Source: Alphaproteobacteria bacterium
GTDB taxonomy: Bacteria > Pseudomonadota > Alphaproteobacteria > JAVJRE01
Direction of reading: 5' to 3'
Length of the DNA stretch: 64,000 nt
NCBI GenBank assembly: GCA_040218575.1
Contig: JAVJRE010000006.1
Span: 310,001-374,000, forward strand
This document shows, piece after piece, positions 1 through 7,360 of the stretch; the stretch's first letter is position 1; every line of letters begins with the position of its first letter. A program made the position numbers and the translations under genes. The notes under the pieces are model-generated. The model did not search any database and was not told where the DNA came from. It saw nothing but the letters and a program-made list of their open reading frames with translations.

Positions 1-477
1 ATCTTCCTCACCAGCAAGGACGACGAGGTGGACGAGGCCATGGGCCTGCGCATGGGGGCGGACGATTATATCAAGAAGCCGTTTTCCCAGCGTCTGCTGA
101 TCGAGCGCATCCGCGCCGTGCTGCGCCGTCACGCGCCGGCGGCGGATGGTCGGGCGCGGGAGCTGCCCAGCGCGTCGGCAATCATGCGGGGTGATCTTCT
201 GCTTGACCCGGCGCGTCACGAATGCCGCTGGAAGAATGTGCGCATTGATCTGACGGTGACGGAATTTCTTCTGTTGCAGGCGCTGGCGCAGCGACCCGGT
301 CACGTCAAGAACCGTGACCAGCTTATGGACGCGGCCTATGGCGATAATGTTTATGTGGATGATCGCACTATCGACAGTCACATCAAGCGCATGCGCAAGA
401 AGTTCAAGGATGCGGACCCGGACTTCGGTGAGATCGAAACCCTCTACGGTCTGGGCTATCGCTACCGCGACGCCTGA
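1..477 (+). CDS. chvI: Response regulator ChvI, C-terminal part
   Basis: The gene is open at the left window edge, so the N-terminal receiver half is missing. What remains starts inside the receiver domain: the IFLTSKDDE strand, the [12 protein letters not shown] stretch with the conserved receiver lysine, and the last helix. It then runs into an OmpR/PhoB-type winged helix (about the last 100 residues, ending in [14 protein letters not shown] and GLGYRYRDA). ChvI is the DNA-binding partner of the sensor kinase ChvG, which follows 47 bp downstream on the same strand. In alphaproteobacteria the pair responds to acid and cell-envelope stress. The IKKPFSQR wording and the chvG neighbour make the assignment to ChvI, rather than a generic OmpR-type regulator, very likely. 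Confidence 0.93.
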   Translation: MFLTSKDDEVDEAMGLRMGADDYIKKPFSQRLLIERIRAVLRRHAPAADGRARELPSASAIMRGDLLLDPARHECRWKNVRIDLTVTEFLLLQALAQRPGHVKNRDQLMDAAYGDNVYVDDRTIDSHIKRMRKKFKDADPDFGEIETLYGLGYRYRDA

Positions 478-524
478 GGTCCGCGACCGCAGCAGGGCCG
501 GCCGCCGGGCTGAAAGGAGGCGCT

Positions 525-2249
525 GTGGGTCGGCGGGCTGACATACACAGCGAAGCGGACGACGGCCGGTCGGCCACCCGTCGCGCCGCCGGCTGGCACG
601 CGCCGCGCCGGCCGCGCCGTCGGCGCGGTCCCTCGCTTCTGACGGCCCGCATCCTGGCGATCAATCTTCTTGCCCTGGCGATCCCCGTGGGCGGCCTGCT
701 TTTTCTCGACCAGTACCGGGTGGCGCTGATCGAGGCGCGGCTGGAGGCCCTTCGCGTGCAGGGCGAGATCTTCGCCGGCGCGCTGGGCGAGGTGGCCGCG
801 CAGAACAGCGTGGCGATTGATGAATCACTGGAGCCGCAGGCGGCCAGCGCCATGCTGCGCCGCTTGATTGCGCCGGCCGGCGATGTGCGGGCGCGACTGT
901 TTATCAGTGACGGCACCCTGCTGGTGGACAGCCGCACCCTGACCGGACCATCGGCCAGTATTCTGACGGAGAGTCTTCCGCCACCGGCCAGACCCAGCCT
1001 GGCCGGTCGCGCCGTCGCCCTGGTGGAACGACTGCTGCTGGACTGGACGCCCGGCTATGAACCCCTGCCGGTCTATCGCGAACAGCCGGTCAGTCACGCG
1101 GACGATTATGCCGAGGCCAGTCGGGCGCTGCGCGGCACGGCGGCCAGCGCCGTCCGGGCCAGTGAGGACGGCGGCCTGATTCTGTCCTATGCGGTGCCCG
1201 TGCAGCGCTACCGCCAGGTGGCCGGCAGCCTGCTGCTGACCACCGACGATTCCGAGATTGTTCTGAGCCTGCGCGACGTCCGTCGCAACGTGCTGGCCCT
1301 CTTCGCCCTGGCCATGGCGGTCAGCATCGTCCTGTCGCTCTATCTGGCGCGGGCGATCAGCCGGCCCATCCGCCGGCTGGCGGCGGCGGCCGACCGGGTA
1401 AGGCGGGGCCAGGGGCAGATCACCGCCATCCCCGATTTCTCCAGGCGACGTGATGAAATCGGCGAACTGTCCAGCGCGCTGCGCGACATGACCGAGGCGC
1501 TGGCCCAGCGCATGACCGCTATTGAGGCCTTCGCCGCCGACGTGGCGCACGAGATCAAGAACCCGCTGTCGAGTCTGCGCAGTGCGGTGGAGACCGCGGC
1601 CCGGCTGCACGACCATCAGCAGCAGGAAAAGCTGATGGCCATCATTGAAGATGATGTGCGCCGGCTTGACCGGCTGATCACCGATATTTCGGAGGCCAGC
1701 CGGGTGGATGCGGAAATGGCGCGGGCGGAGGGCGAGCCGGTGGACATGTACCGTCTGGCCGAGGCCTTTGCCGACAGTTTCAACAGCGGCGCGCTCGGCG
1801 ATCCGGACCGGCGGCAGGCGGCAGACCGGCCGGTGGTGCGGCTGGAGCCCGGGCCGGAAGAGGCGGCGAATGACACCTTCACCGTACAAGGGGCGGAATC
1901 GCGGCTTGGCCAGGTGCTGCGTAATCTGCTGGCCAATGCGGAGTCGTTCAGCCCGCCGCGCGGGATCATCCTGCTGCGTCTGTCGCGCCAGCGCGATTTC
2001 GTGCGCCTGGAAGTCATGGACCAGGGACCGGGCATACCGCCAGGCAAGGAAGAGGCGGTCTTTGGCCGTTTCTACAGCGACCGTCCGGCGGGCGAGGCAT
2101 TCGGTCGCCATTCCGGTCTGGGCCTGTCCATCTCGCGGCAGATCGCCGAAAACCATGACGGCAGCCTGACGGTCCGCAACCGGCGGGACGGCGATGACGG
2201 GGCGGTGACCGGCGCCTGCTTCGTTCTTGACTTGCCGATCCCTGACTGA
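525..2249 (+). CDS. chvG: Sensor histidine kinase ChvG
   Basis: Membrane-bound sensor kinase that should phosphorylate ChvI. It is 574 residues long from a GTG start. An arginine-rich cytoplasmic N-terminus is followed by TM1 (about 42-60), a periplasmic sensor region (about 65-250), TM2 (about 253-275), a HAMP linker, and the dimerisation domain with H-box AHEIKNPLSSLRS (His342). The ATP-binding domain shows the N-box LRNLLANAESF, the G1 box DQGPGIPPG and the G2 box GLGLSISRQ. All catalytic motifs look intact. It sits directly after chvI and before the HPr kinase gene, the usual alphaproteobacterial order linking envelope-stress signalling to the PTS phosphorelay. A GAAAGGAGG stretch lies just upstream of the GTG. 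Confidence 0.93.
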   Translation: MGRRADIHSEADDGRSATRRAAGWHAPRRPRRRRGPSLLTARILAINLLALAIPVGGLLFLDQYRVALIEARLEALRVQGEIFAGALGEVAAQNSVAIDESLEPQAASAMLRRLIAPAGDVRARLFISDGTLLVDSRTLTGPSASILTESLPPPARPSLAGRAVALVERLLLDWTPGYEPLPVYREQPVSHADDYAEASRALRGTAASAVRASEDGGLILSYAVPVQRYRQVAGSLLLTTDDSEIVLSLRDVRRNVLALFALAMAVSIVLSLYLARAISRPIRRLAAAADRVRRGQGQITAIPDFSRRRDEIGELSSALRDMTEALAQRMTAIEAFAADVAHEIKNPLSSLRSAVETAARLHDHQQQEKLMAIIEDDVRRLDRLITDISEASRVDAEMARAEGEPVDMYRLAEAFADSFNSGALGDPDRRQAADRPVVRLEPGPEEAANDTFTVQGAESRLGQVLRNLLANAESFSPPRGIILLRLSRQRDFVRLEVMDQGPGIPPGKEEAVFGRFYSDRPAGEAFGRHSGLGLSISRQIAENHDGSLTVRNRRDGDDGAVTGACFVLDLPIPD

Positions 2250-2453
2250 CCCGGGGTGGCCAACCTGTGGCATGATCGTGCGGGCCCCGGCGGGCGGGCG
2301 ACAGCCGGCCCGCGGGCGGGCAGAAGGGTTGTGACCGGATGAGCGGCGACGAGGACGGCCTGGCAATGGATGGCCGTGAACAAGGTTCGGCCGGACGGGT
2401 CGGGTCTGGCGCTGCCAGCGGACCCACCGGCGCATGACATGACAGGGCGCGGC

Positions 2454-3365
2454 ATGACGGTGCATGGCACGGCGGTGGTGGTGGCCGGCCAGGCCGTGCT
2501 GCTGACCGGCCCGCCGGGCAGCGGCAAGTCGGACCTGGCCTTGCGCCTGATGGATCGCGGCGGACGCCTGCTGGCGGATGACCGGACGGAATTGCGGGTA
2601 GATGATCAGGGCGCGCGCCGGGGTGGCCAACCGCGTCTTGTGGCGCGACCGTCGCCGGCCATCGCCGGCCGGCTGGAGATACGGGGCGTCGGTCTGGTGA
2701 CGGTGCCGTGGGTGGCCGAGGCGCCACTGGCGCTGGTCGCCGTGCTGACAGCGCCGGAGATGGTGGAACGCCTGCCGCAGCGAGAGACAGAGACTCTTCT
2801 GGGTGTCCATGTGCCGCGGCTGGCGATTGCACCGTTCGAGGCGTCGGCACCGCTCAAGCTGGAGCGGGCGCTGGCCTCCCTTGATCCGGGCTGCTCCGCT
2901 GCCCTGGCTGACCTGTTGCCGGCCGCGACGGAACGGGCCATGAGTGTACAGGTGGTGTCCTTCGCTTTCCCTGGCGGTGTGCCGGGCGACAGTCATCTGG
3001 TATTCGATGTACGTTTCCTGGCCGATCCCCATGGCGATCCGGCGCTGCGTCCGCTTGATGGCCGGGCGCCGCGCGTGCAGGCGGTGGTGCGGGCGGACCC
3101 TGCCTATGGGTCGTTCATGGCTGGCGTGACGGAGCTGATAACCCGTCTCGCGCCACGCTATGAGCAAAACGGGCGGCGGTGTCTGAGGCTGGCCATCGGC
3201 TGCGCCGGCGGACAGCACCGCTCCGTCGCCGTGGCGGAGGAGCTGGCGGTGCTTTTGACCGCCGCCGGTTGGCCGGTCAGGGTGTGCCACCGCGAGCTTG
3301 GCGTGGCGGGTGGAGCGGAGACGGGCGTGCGGTTAGCGCAGCCGATGCAGGGGGAGGGGACATGA
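2454..3365 (+). CDS. HPr kinase/phosphorylase fused to RapZ C-terminal domain
   Basis: One uninterrupted frame carries two modules. Residues 1-160 are a short alphaproteobacterial HPr kinase: Walker A GPPGSGKS (19-26), LLADD, and the HprK signature GRLEIRGVG (about 72-80). It would phosphorylate the regulatory serine of HPr, encoded two genes downstream. Residues 163-303 match the C-terminal domain of RapZ (VFDVRFLADPH, then GCAGGQHRSV at about 249-258), the part that binds small RNA and the metabolite signal in enterics. The N-terminal P-loop kinase domain of full-length RapZ is absent. The ATG at 2454 matches the family N-terminus and has a weak AGGG before it; ATGs at 2439 and 2370 are alternatives. 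An in-frame ATG at 2940 lies exactly at the domain junction and could give RapZ-CTD alone. The stop overlaps the EIIA start (ATGA). Confidence 0.88.
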   Translation: MTVHGTAVVVAGQAVLLTGPPGSGKSDLALRLMDRGGRLLADDRTELRVDDQGARRGGQPRLVARPSPAIAGRLEIRGVGLVTVPWVAEAPLALVAVLTAPEMVERLPQRETETLLGVHVPRLAIAPFEASAPLKLERALASLDPGCSAALADLLPAATERAMSVQVVSFAFPGGVPGDSHLVFDVRFLADPHGDPALRPLDGRAPRVQAVVRADPAYGSFMAGVTELITRLAPRYEQNGRRCLRLAIGCAGGQHRSVAVAEELAVLLTAAGWPVRVCHRELGVAGGAETGVRLAQPMQGEGT

Positions 3366-3769
3366 TCGGCCTGGTGATCGTTACGCACGGCCGGCTGGCG
3401 GCAGAGTTCGTTGCGGCGCTGGAGCATGTGGTGGGGCCACAGCCGGCGGTGGCGGCCATCTGCATTGAGCCCGACGACGACATGGAGGCGCGTCGGCAGG
3501 AGATTCTCGACCGCGTGGTGGCGGTGGACAGCGGCAAGGGAACCATCGTCCTGACCGACATGTTTGGCGGCACACCGTCCAACCTGGCCATCTCCATCAT
3601 GGGCGACCGGCTGGTGGAGGTGCTGGCCGGCATCAACCTGCCCATGCTGGTCAAGCTGGCCAGTGTGCGCGGCGAGGCGGAGCTCGGCGATGCGGTGGCG
3701 GTGGCGCAGGAAGCAGGCCGCAAATACATCGCCGTCGCCTCGGCCTTGCTGCAGGACGGCGAGGCATGA
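3362..3769 (+). CDS. PTS EIIA component, mannose family (ManX-like)
   Basis: A 135-residue stand-alone EIIA domain of the mannose/fructose superfamily. His9 in VIVTHGRLA is the expected phosphorylation site, and LTDMFGGTPSN is the family's second hallmark. No EIIB, EIIC or EIID is present nearby, so it probably acts as a phosphorylation-dependent regulator rather than in sugar uptake, as proposed for similar alphaproteobacterial clusters. It overlaps the HprK-RapZ stop and the HPr start by 4 nt each, so the genes should be translated together. The exact output target cannot be read from sequence. Confidence 0.93.
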   Translation: MIGLVIVTHGRLAAEFVAALEHVVGPQPAVAAICIEPDDDMEARRQEILDRVVAVDSGKGTIVLTDMFGGTPSNLAISIMGDRLVEVLAGINLPMLVKLASVRGEAELGDAVAVAQEAGRKYIAVASALLQDGEA

Positions 3770-4065
3770 CGCGCGAAGTTGCCCGCCGGGCTGCGGCGGA
3801 TGCGGAACGCAGCGTCACCATCATCAACCGTCTTGGTTTGCACGCCAGGGCGGCGGCCAAGTTCGTGCGAACCGCAGAGGCGTTCGAGGCGGAAATCTTC
3901 GTGCGCCGCGGCGAGACGGAAGTCTCCGGACGGTCGCTGATGGGGCTGATGATGCTGGCCGCCGGGCCGGGCACGAGCCTGGTGCTGTCGGCCAGTGGCG
4001 ATGACCGGCTGGCCGCGCTGACGGCGCTGGAAGCGTTGGTCCGGCGACGCTTCGACGAGGAGTGA
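3766..4065 (+). CDS. ptsH: Phosphocarrier protein HPr
   Basis: A 99-residue HPr. The catalytic His26 lies in NRLGLHARAAAKFV. The regulatory serine, equivalent to Ser46, is Ser57 in GRSLMGLMMLAA, the site an HPr kinase would modify. A short extension of about 12 residues precedes the canonical fold. It is sandwiched, with 4-nt overlaps, between EIIA and enzyme I, and the HprK-RapZ gene is in the same operon. The cluster can therefore both charge HPr (through EI) and phosphorylate it at serine (through HprK). Confidence 0.95.
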   Translation: MTREVARRAAADAERSVTIINRLGLHARAAAKFVRTAEAFEAEIFVRRGETEVSGRSLMGLMMLAAGPGTSLVLSASGDDRLAALTALEALVRRRFDEE

Positions 4066-5849
4066 GAGCGGCAACGATGGCCAAAGCGCGAACCAAACGG
4101 CGGTCGGAGCACCTGTTTCAGGGGGTTGGCGTATCCGGTGGCATCGCCATCGGTCCCGCCCATGTGGTGACGCCGGGGGCGGCCCATGTGCCGCGCCACG
4201 CCATCGCGCGCCGCGCCGTGAGCGCAGAGCGCAAGCGCTTTGCCGAGGCGGTGGACAAGGCGCGCAAGCAGATTCAGAAGCTTGTGCAGCGCAGCCGCGC
4301 CCTGCCGGCCGGGGCGGCGGAGGAGGTTGGCTTCCTGCTGGATGCCAGCCTCGCCATGCTTGGTAGATCGCGTCTGGTGCGCGGCGTTGACGAGCGCATC
4401 GCCCGTGATCTGGTCAATGCGGAGGCGGCGGTAGAGGACGAGATCGCCGCCATCGCCCACGGCTTCGCGCAGATGGCGGATGAGTATTTCGCCGCCCGGG
4501 TCAATGACGTGCGCGAAGTCGGCGCGCGGCTGGTGCGCAATCTGACGCGGGAGCCCTATCAGGCGTTTTCTGACCTGCCGGCCGGCACCATCCTGGTGGC
4601 CGAGGAGCTGACGCCGGCCGATACCGCCCTGATGGACCCCAGCCGCATTGCCGGTTTCGTCGCCAGCGCCGGCGGCATCGAGGGTCATACGGCGATCATG
4701 GCGCGGGCGTTGAGCCTGCCCTCGGTCCTGGGCGTGCCGGACCTTCTGGCCCATGTACTGCACGGCGACGACGTGATCGTTGACGGCGAGTCCGGACAGG
4801 TGGTGATCAACCCGACGGCAGCCACCCGCCAGCGCTTCGATACCCGCCGCCGCGCCCTGCAGCGGCGCATGCGGCAACTGGCCCGCTTGCGCGACCTGCC
4901 GGCGGAAACCCGCGACGGCGAGATCATTCAGCTACAGGCCAATCTGGAGCTGCCGCGTGAGCTGGATACGGCGCTGGCAGCCGGCGCCAGCGGCGTCGGT
5001 CTGCTGCGCAGCGAGTTCGTGTTCATGAACCGCAGCGACCTGCCGAGCGAGGATGAGCAATATCTGGTGCTGCGCACACTGGTCGACGGCATGGCCGGCC
5101 GGCCGATCACCGTGCGTACGCTTGATGTGGGCGGCGAGAAGCTGTGGGATTCTCTCGGCGGTATGAGCCAGGGGCCGAACCCGGTTCTGGGCTTGCGCGC
5201 GATTCGCCTGTCGCTGCGTTATCCGGCCCTGCTGGAGACCCAACTGGCGGCGATTTTGCGGGCCGGCGCGCACGGGCCGCTGCGCATTCTGTTGCCGATG
5301 ATCTCCACGGTCGCCGAGGTGACGGCGGCGCGGGCGGCGATGGTGCGCGTCGCCCGCCGGCTGCGCCGGCGCAAGGTGGCGATTGCCGATCCGCTGCCGC
5401 CGCTGGGCGTCATGATCGAGGTGCCGAGTGCGGCGCTGATTGCCGATGCTCTGGCGAAGACCGCGGATTTCTTCGCCATCGGCACCAATGACCTGACCCA
5501 GTATACGCTGGCCATCGACCGCACCGACGATCAGGTGGCCTATCTCTATGATCCGCTGCACCCGGCGGTGCTCAAGCTGATTGCGCTGACCGTGGCGGCC
5601 GCCGCCCGGCGCGGCATCCCGGTATCGCTGTGCGGCGAAATGGCCGGCGACCCCCGTCTGGCGCCGCTGTTGCTGGGGCTTGGGGTGCGTGAACTGTCCA
5701 TGGCGCCCGGCAGCCTGCTGCGGGTCAAGGCCAGGGTCAGGACGGTGGATATGGCGCTGGCCCGGCGCAAGGTGACGCAGGCGCTGGACGCCGGCGACAG
5801 CGCCGCGGTGGCAAAGGCGATTGCCAGCCTGAACAGCGGCCCGGACTGA
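4062..5849 (+). CDS. ptsP: PTS enzyme I (phosphoenolpyruvate-protein phosphotransferase)
   Basis: Transfers phosphate from PEP to HPr. It has 595 residues if the GTG overlapping the HPr stop (GTGA) is used; ATG at 4077 is the alternative. The phospho-histidine is His209 in GGIEGHTAIMARA. The PEP-binding half contains LLRSEFVFMNR, the DFFAIGTNDLTQYTLAIDR signature and the active cysteine in SLCGEMAGDP. There is no N-terminal GAF domain, so this is EI-like rather than the nitrogen-PTS form of PtsP; the symbol is only the one commonly used. It closes the chvG-hprK/rapZ-EIIA-HPr run. Nothing in the window encodes a PTS permease. Confidence 0.93.
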   Translation: MRAATMAKARTKRRSEHLFQGVGVSGGIAIGPAHVVTPGAAHVPRHAIARRAVSAERKRFAEAVDKARKQIQKLVQRSRALPAGAAEEVGFLLDASLAMLGRSRLVRGVDERIARDLVNAEAAVEDEIAAIAHGFAQMADEYFAARVNDVREVGARLVRNLTREPYQAFSDLPAGTILVAEELTPADTALMDPSRIAGFVASAGGIEGHTAIMARALSLPSVLGVPDLLAHVLHGDDVIVDGESGQVVINPTAATRQRFDTRRRALQRRMRQLARLRDLPAETRDGEIIQLQANLELPRELDTALAAGASGVGLLRSEFVFMNRSDLPSEDEQYLVLRTLVDGMAGRPITVRTLDVGGEKLWDSLGGMSQGPNPVLGLRAIRLSLRYPALLETQLAAILRAGAHGPLRILLPMISTVAEVTAARAAMVRVARRLRRRKVAIADPLPPLGVMIEVPSAALIADALAKTADFFAIGTNDLTQYTLAIDRTDDQVAYLYDPLHPAVLKLIALTVAAAARRGIPVSLCGEMAGDPRLAPLLLGLGVRELSMAPGSLLRVKARVRTVDMALARRKVTQALDAGDSAAVAKAIASLNSGPD

Positions 5850-5913
5850 GACCGCGCGCACCGTCCGGACCGCTGTCGCGTCGCTGTGCGGGGCCGCTCC
5901 ATGACCGCGACCC

Positions 5914-5942
5914 TTGCCCGCCCCGGGGCCCGCTGCTATACG
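5914..5942 (+). promoter_or_regulatory. Candidate sigma-70 promoter of ahcY
   Basis: TTGCCC (5914-5919), a 17-bp spacer, then TATACG (5937-5942). It lies in the 147-bp gap between the enzyme I gene and ahcY, about 55 bp before the ahcY start. Spacing is ideal and both hexamers are good for a high-GC genome. No SAH-riboswitch-like structure was recognised between it and the gene. Confidence 0.5.
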
Positions 5943-5996
5943 GCCGGCGGCCCGTCTTTTCCGAACCGGACGCCAAATCTTCCGCAGGAGCCCCCG

Positions 5997-7292
5997 ATGA
6001 CCAATAGCGCCGACTATAAGGTGAAGGATATCTCGCTTGCCGAATGGGGCCGGCGGGAGATCAATATCGCCGAGACCGAGATGCCGGGCCTGATGGCGCT
6101 GCGCGAGGAGCACGCCAAGAGCCAGCCGCTGAAAGGCGCGCGTATCACCGGCTGTCTGCACATGACCATCCAGACCGCAGTGCTGATCGAGACCCTGCAG
6201 GCACTGGGCGGCGATGTGCGCTGGAGCTCATGCAACATCTATTCGACCCAGGATCATGCCGCCGCCGCCGTGGCCGCGGCCGGCGTTCCGGTCTTTGCCT
6301 GGAAAGGCATGAGCGAGGAAGAGTATTGGTGGGCCATTGACCAGACCCTGACCGGGCCGGGCGACTGGCGGCCCAACATGCTGCTGGACGATGGCGGCGA
6401 CCTGACCGGCGTCATGCACGGCAAGCACCGTGACCTGATGGCCGATGTACGCGGCGTCAGCGAAGAGACCACCACCGGTGTTGCACGGCTCTATGAGATG
6501 GAGCGTCATGGCACCCTGATGTGCCCGGCAATGAACGTGAACGACTCGGTCACCAAGTCGAAGTTCGACAATATCTATGGCACCCGCGAAAGCCTGGTGG
6601 ACGGCATCCGCCGTGGCACCGACGTGATGATGGCCGGCAAGGTCGCCGTGATCTGCGGCTATGGCAATGTGGGCAAGGGCTCGGCCGAGAGCCTGCGCGG
6701 CGCCGGCGCCCGTGTCACCGTGACCGAGATTGACCCGATTTGCGCCTTGCAGGCGGTGATGGACGGGTTCGAGGTCAATACCATGGACAATGTGGCCGAC
6801 AAGGCGGACATCTTCGTCACCGCCACCGGCAACCGCGATGTCATCACAGTCGAACACATGCGGCGCATGAAGGATCGCGCCATCGTCTGCAACATCGGCC
6901 ACTTCGACAACGAGATTGAGGTGGACGGCCTGCAGAACCTGAAGTGGGAAGAGGTCAAGCCACAGGTGGACGAGATCGAGTTCCCCGACGGCAAGCGGAT
7001 CATCCTTCTGTCCAAGGGCCGGTTGGTCAATCTGGGCAACGCCACCGGCCATCCCAGCTTTGTCATGAGCGCCTCTTTCACCAATCAGGTGCTGGCCCAG
7101 ATCGAGCTGTGGAACCATCCGGACTTCTACGAGAAGAAGGTCTACACCCTGCCCAAGCACCTGGACGAGAAAGTGGCGCAGCTTCACCTGGCCAAGGTGG
7201 GGGCGATCCTGACCCAACTGAGCGACGAGCAGGCCAAGTATATCGGTGTGCCGCAGGCCGGCCCCTACAAGCCGGACGCCTATCGCTACTAG
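5997..7292 (+). CDS. ahcY: Adenosylhomocysteinase
   Basis: Cleaves S-adenosylhomocysteine to adenosine and homocysteine with bound NAD, completing the methylation cycle. The ATG at 5997 is fixed by a perfect AGGAG seven bases upstream and gives 431 residues. Visible signatures are [17 protein letters not shown] near the N-terminus, [20 protein letters not shown], the NAD-binding [11 protein letters not shown], and the C-terminal PYKPDAYRY with the conserved KPxxYRY ending that closes the cofactor site. It has its own candidate promoter and is probably not part of the PTS operon. The DivL-like gene follows 68 bp later. Confidence 0.97.
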   Translation: MTNSADYKVKDISLAEWGRREINIAETEMPGLMALREEHAKSQPLKGARITGCLHMTIQTAVLIETLQALGGDVRWSSCNIYSTQDHAAAAVAAAGVPVFAWKGMSEEEYWWAIDQTLTGPGDWRPNMLLDDGGDLTGVMHGKHRDLMADVRGVSEETTTGVARLYEMERHGTLMCPAMNVNDSVTKSKFDNIYGTRESLVDGIRRGTDVMMAGKVAVICGYGNVGKGSAESLRGAGARVTVTEIDPICALQAVMDGFEVNTMDNVADKADIFVTATGNRDVITVEHMRRMKDRAIVCNIGHFDNEIEVDGLQNLKWEEVKPQVDEIEFPDGKRIILLSKGRLVNLGNATGHPSFVMSASFTNQVLAQIELWNHPDFYEKKVYTLPKHLDEKVAQLHLAKVGAILTQLSDEQAKYIGVPQAGPYKPDAYRY

Positions 7293-7360
7293 ACGCAAAG
7301 CCGCCACCGCTCTCACCCGCGCCTTGTCCGCATGACGGCAGCGGCCTAGACTCCGCCGCT

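Noticed and set aside
2339-2437. Small plus-strand frame before the HprK-RapZ gene, possible leader peptide
   Set aside because: Only about 32 codons, Gly/Ala-rich, ribosome site doubtful, and no recognisable attenuator structure.
825-3290. Very long open frame on the minus strand opposite chvG and hprK
   Set aside because: Its protein is Arg/Gln/His-rich with no motif, while the plus strand has clear kinase domains. Such shadows are common in GC-rich DNA.
5850-5996. Possible SAH or SAM riboswitch upstream of ahcY
   Set aside because: None of the conserved riboswitch core sequences or paired elements could be found; a plain promoter explains the region.
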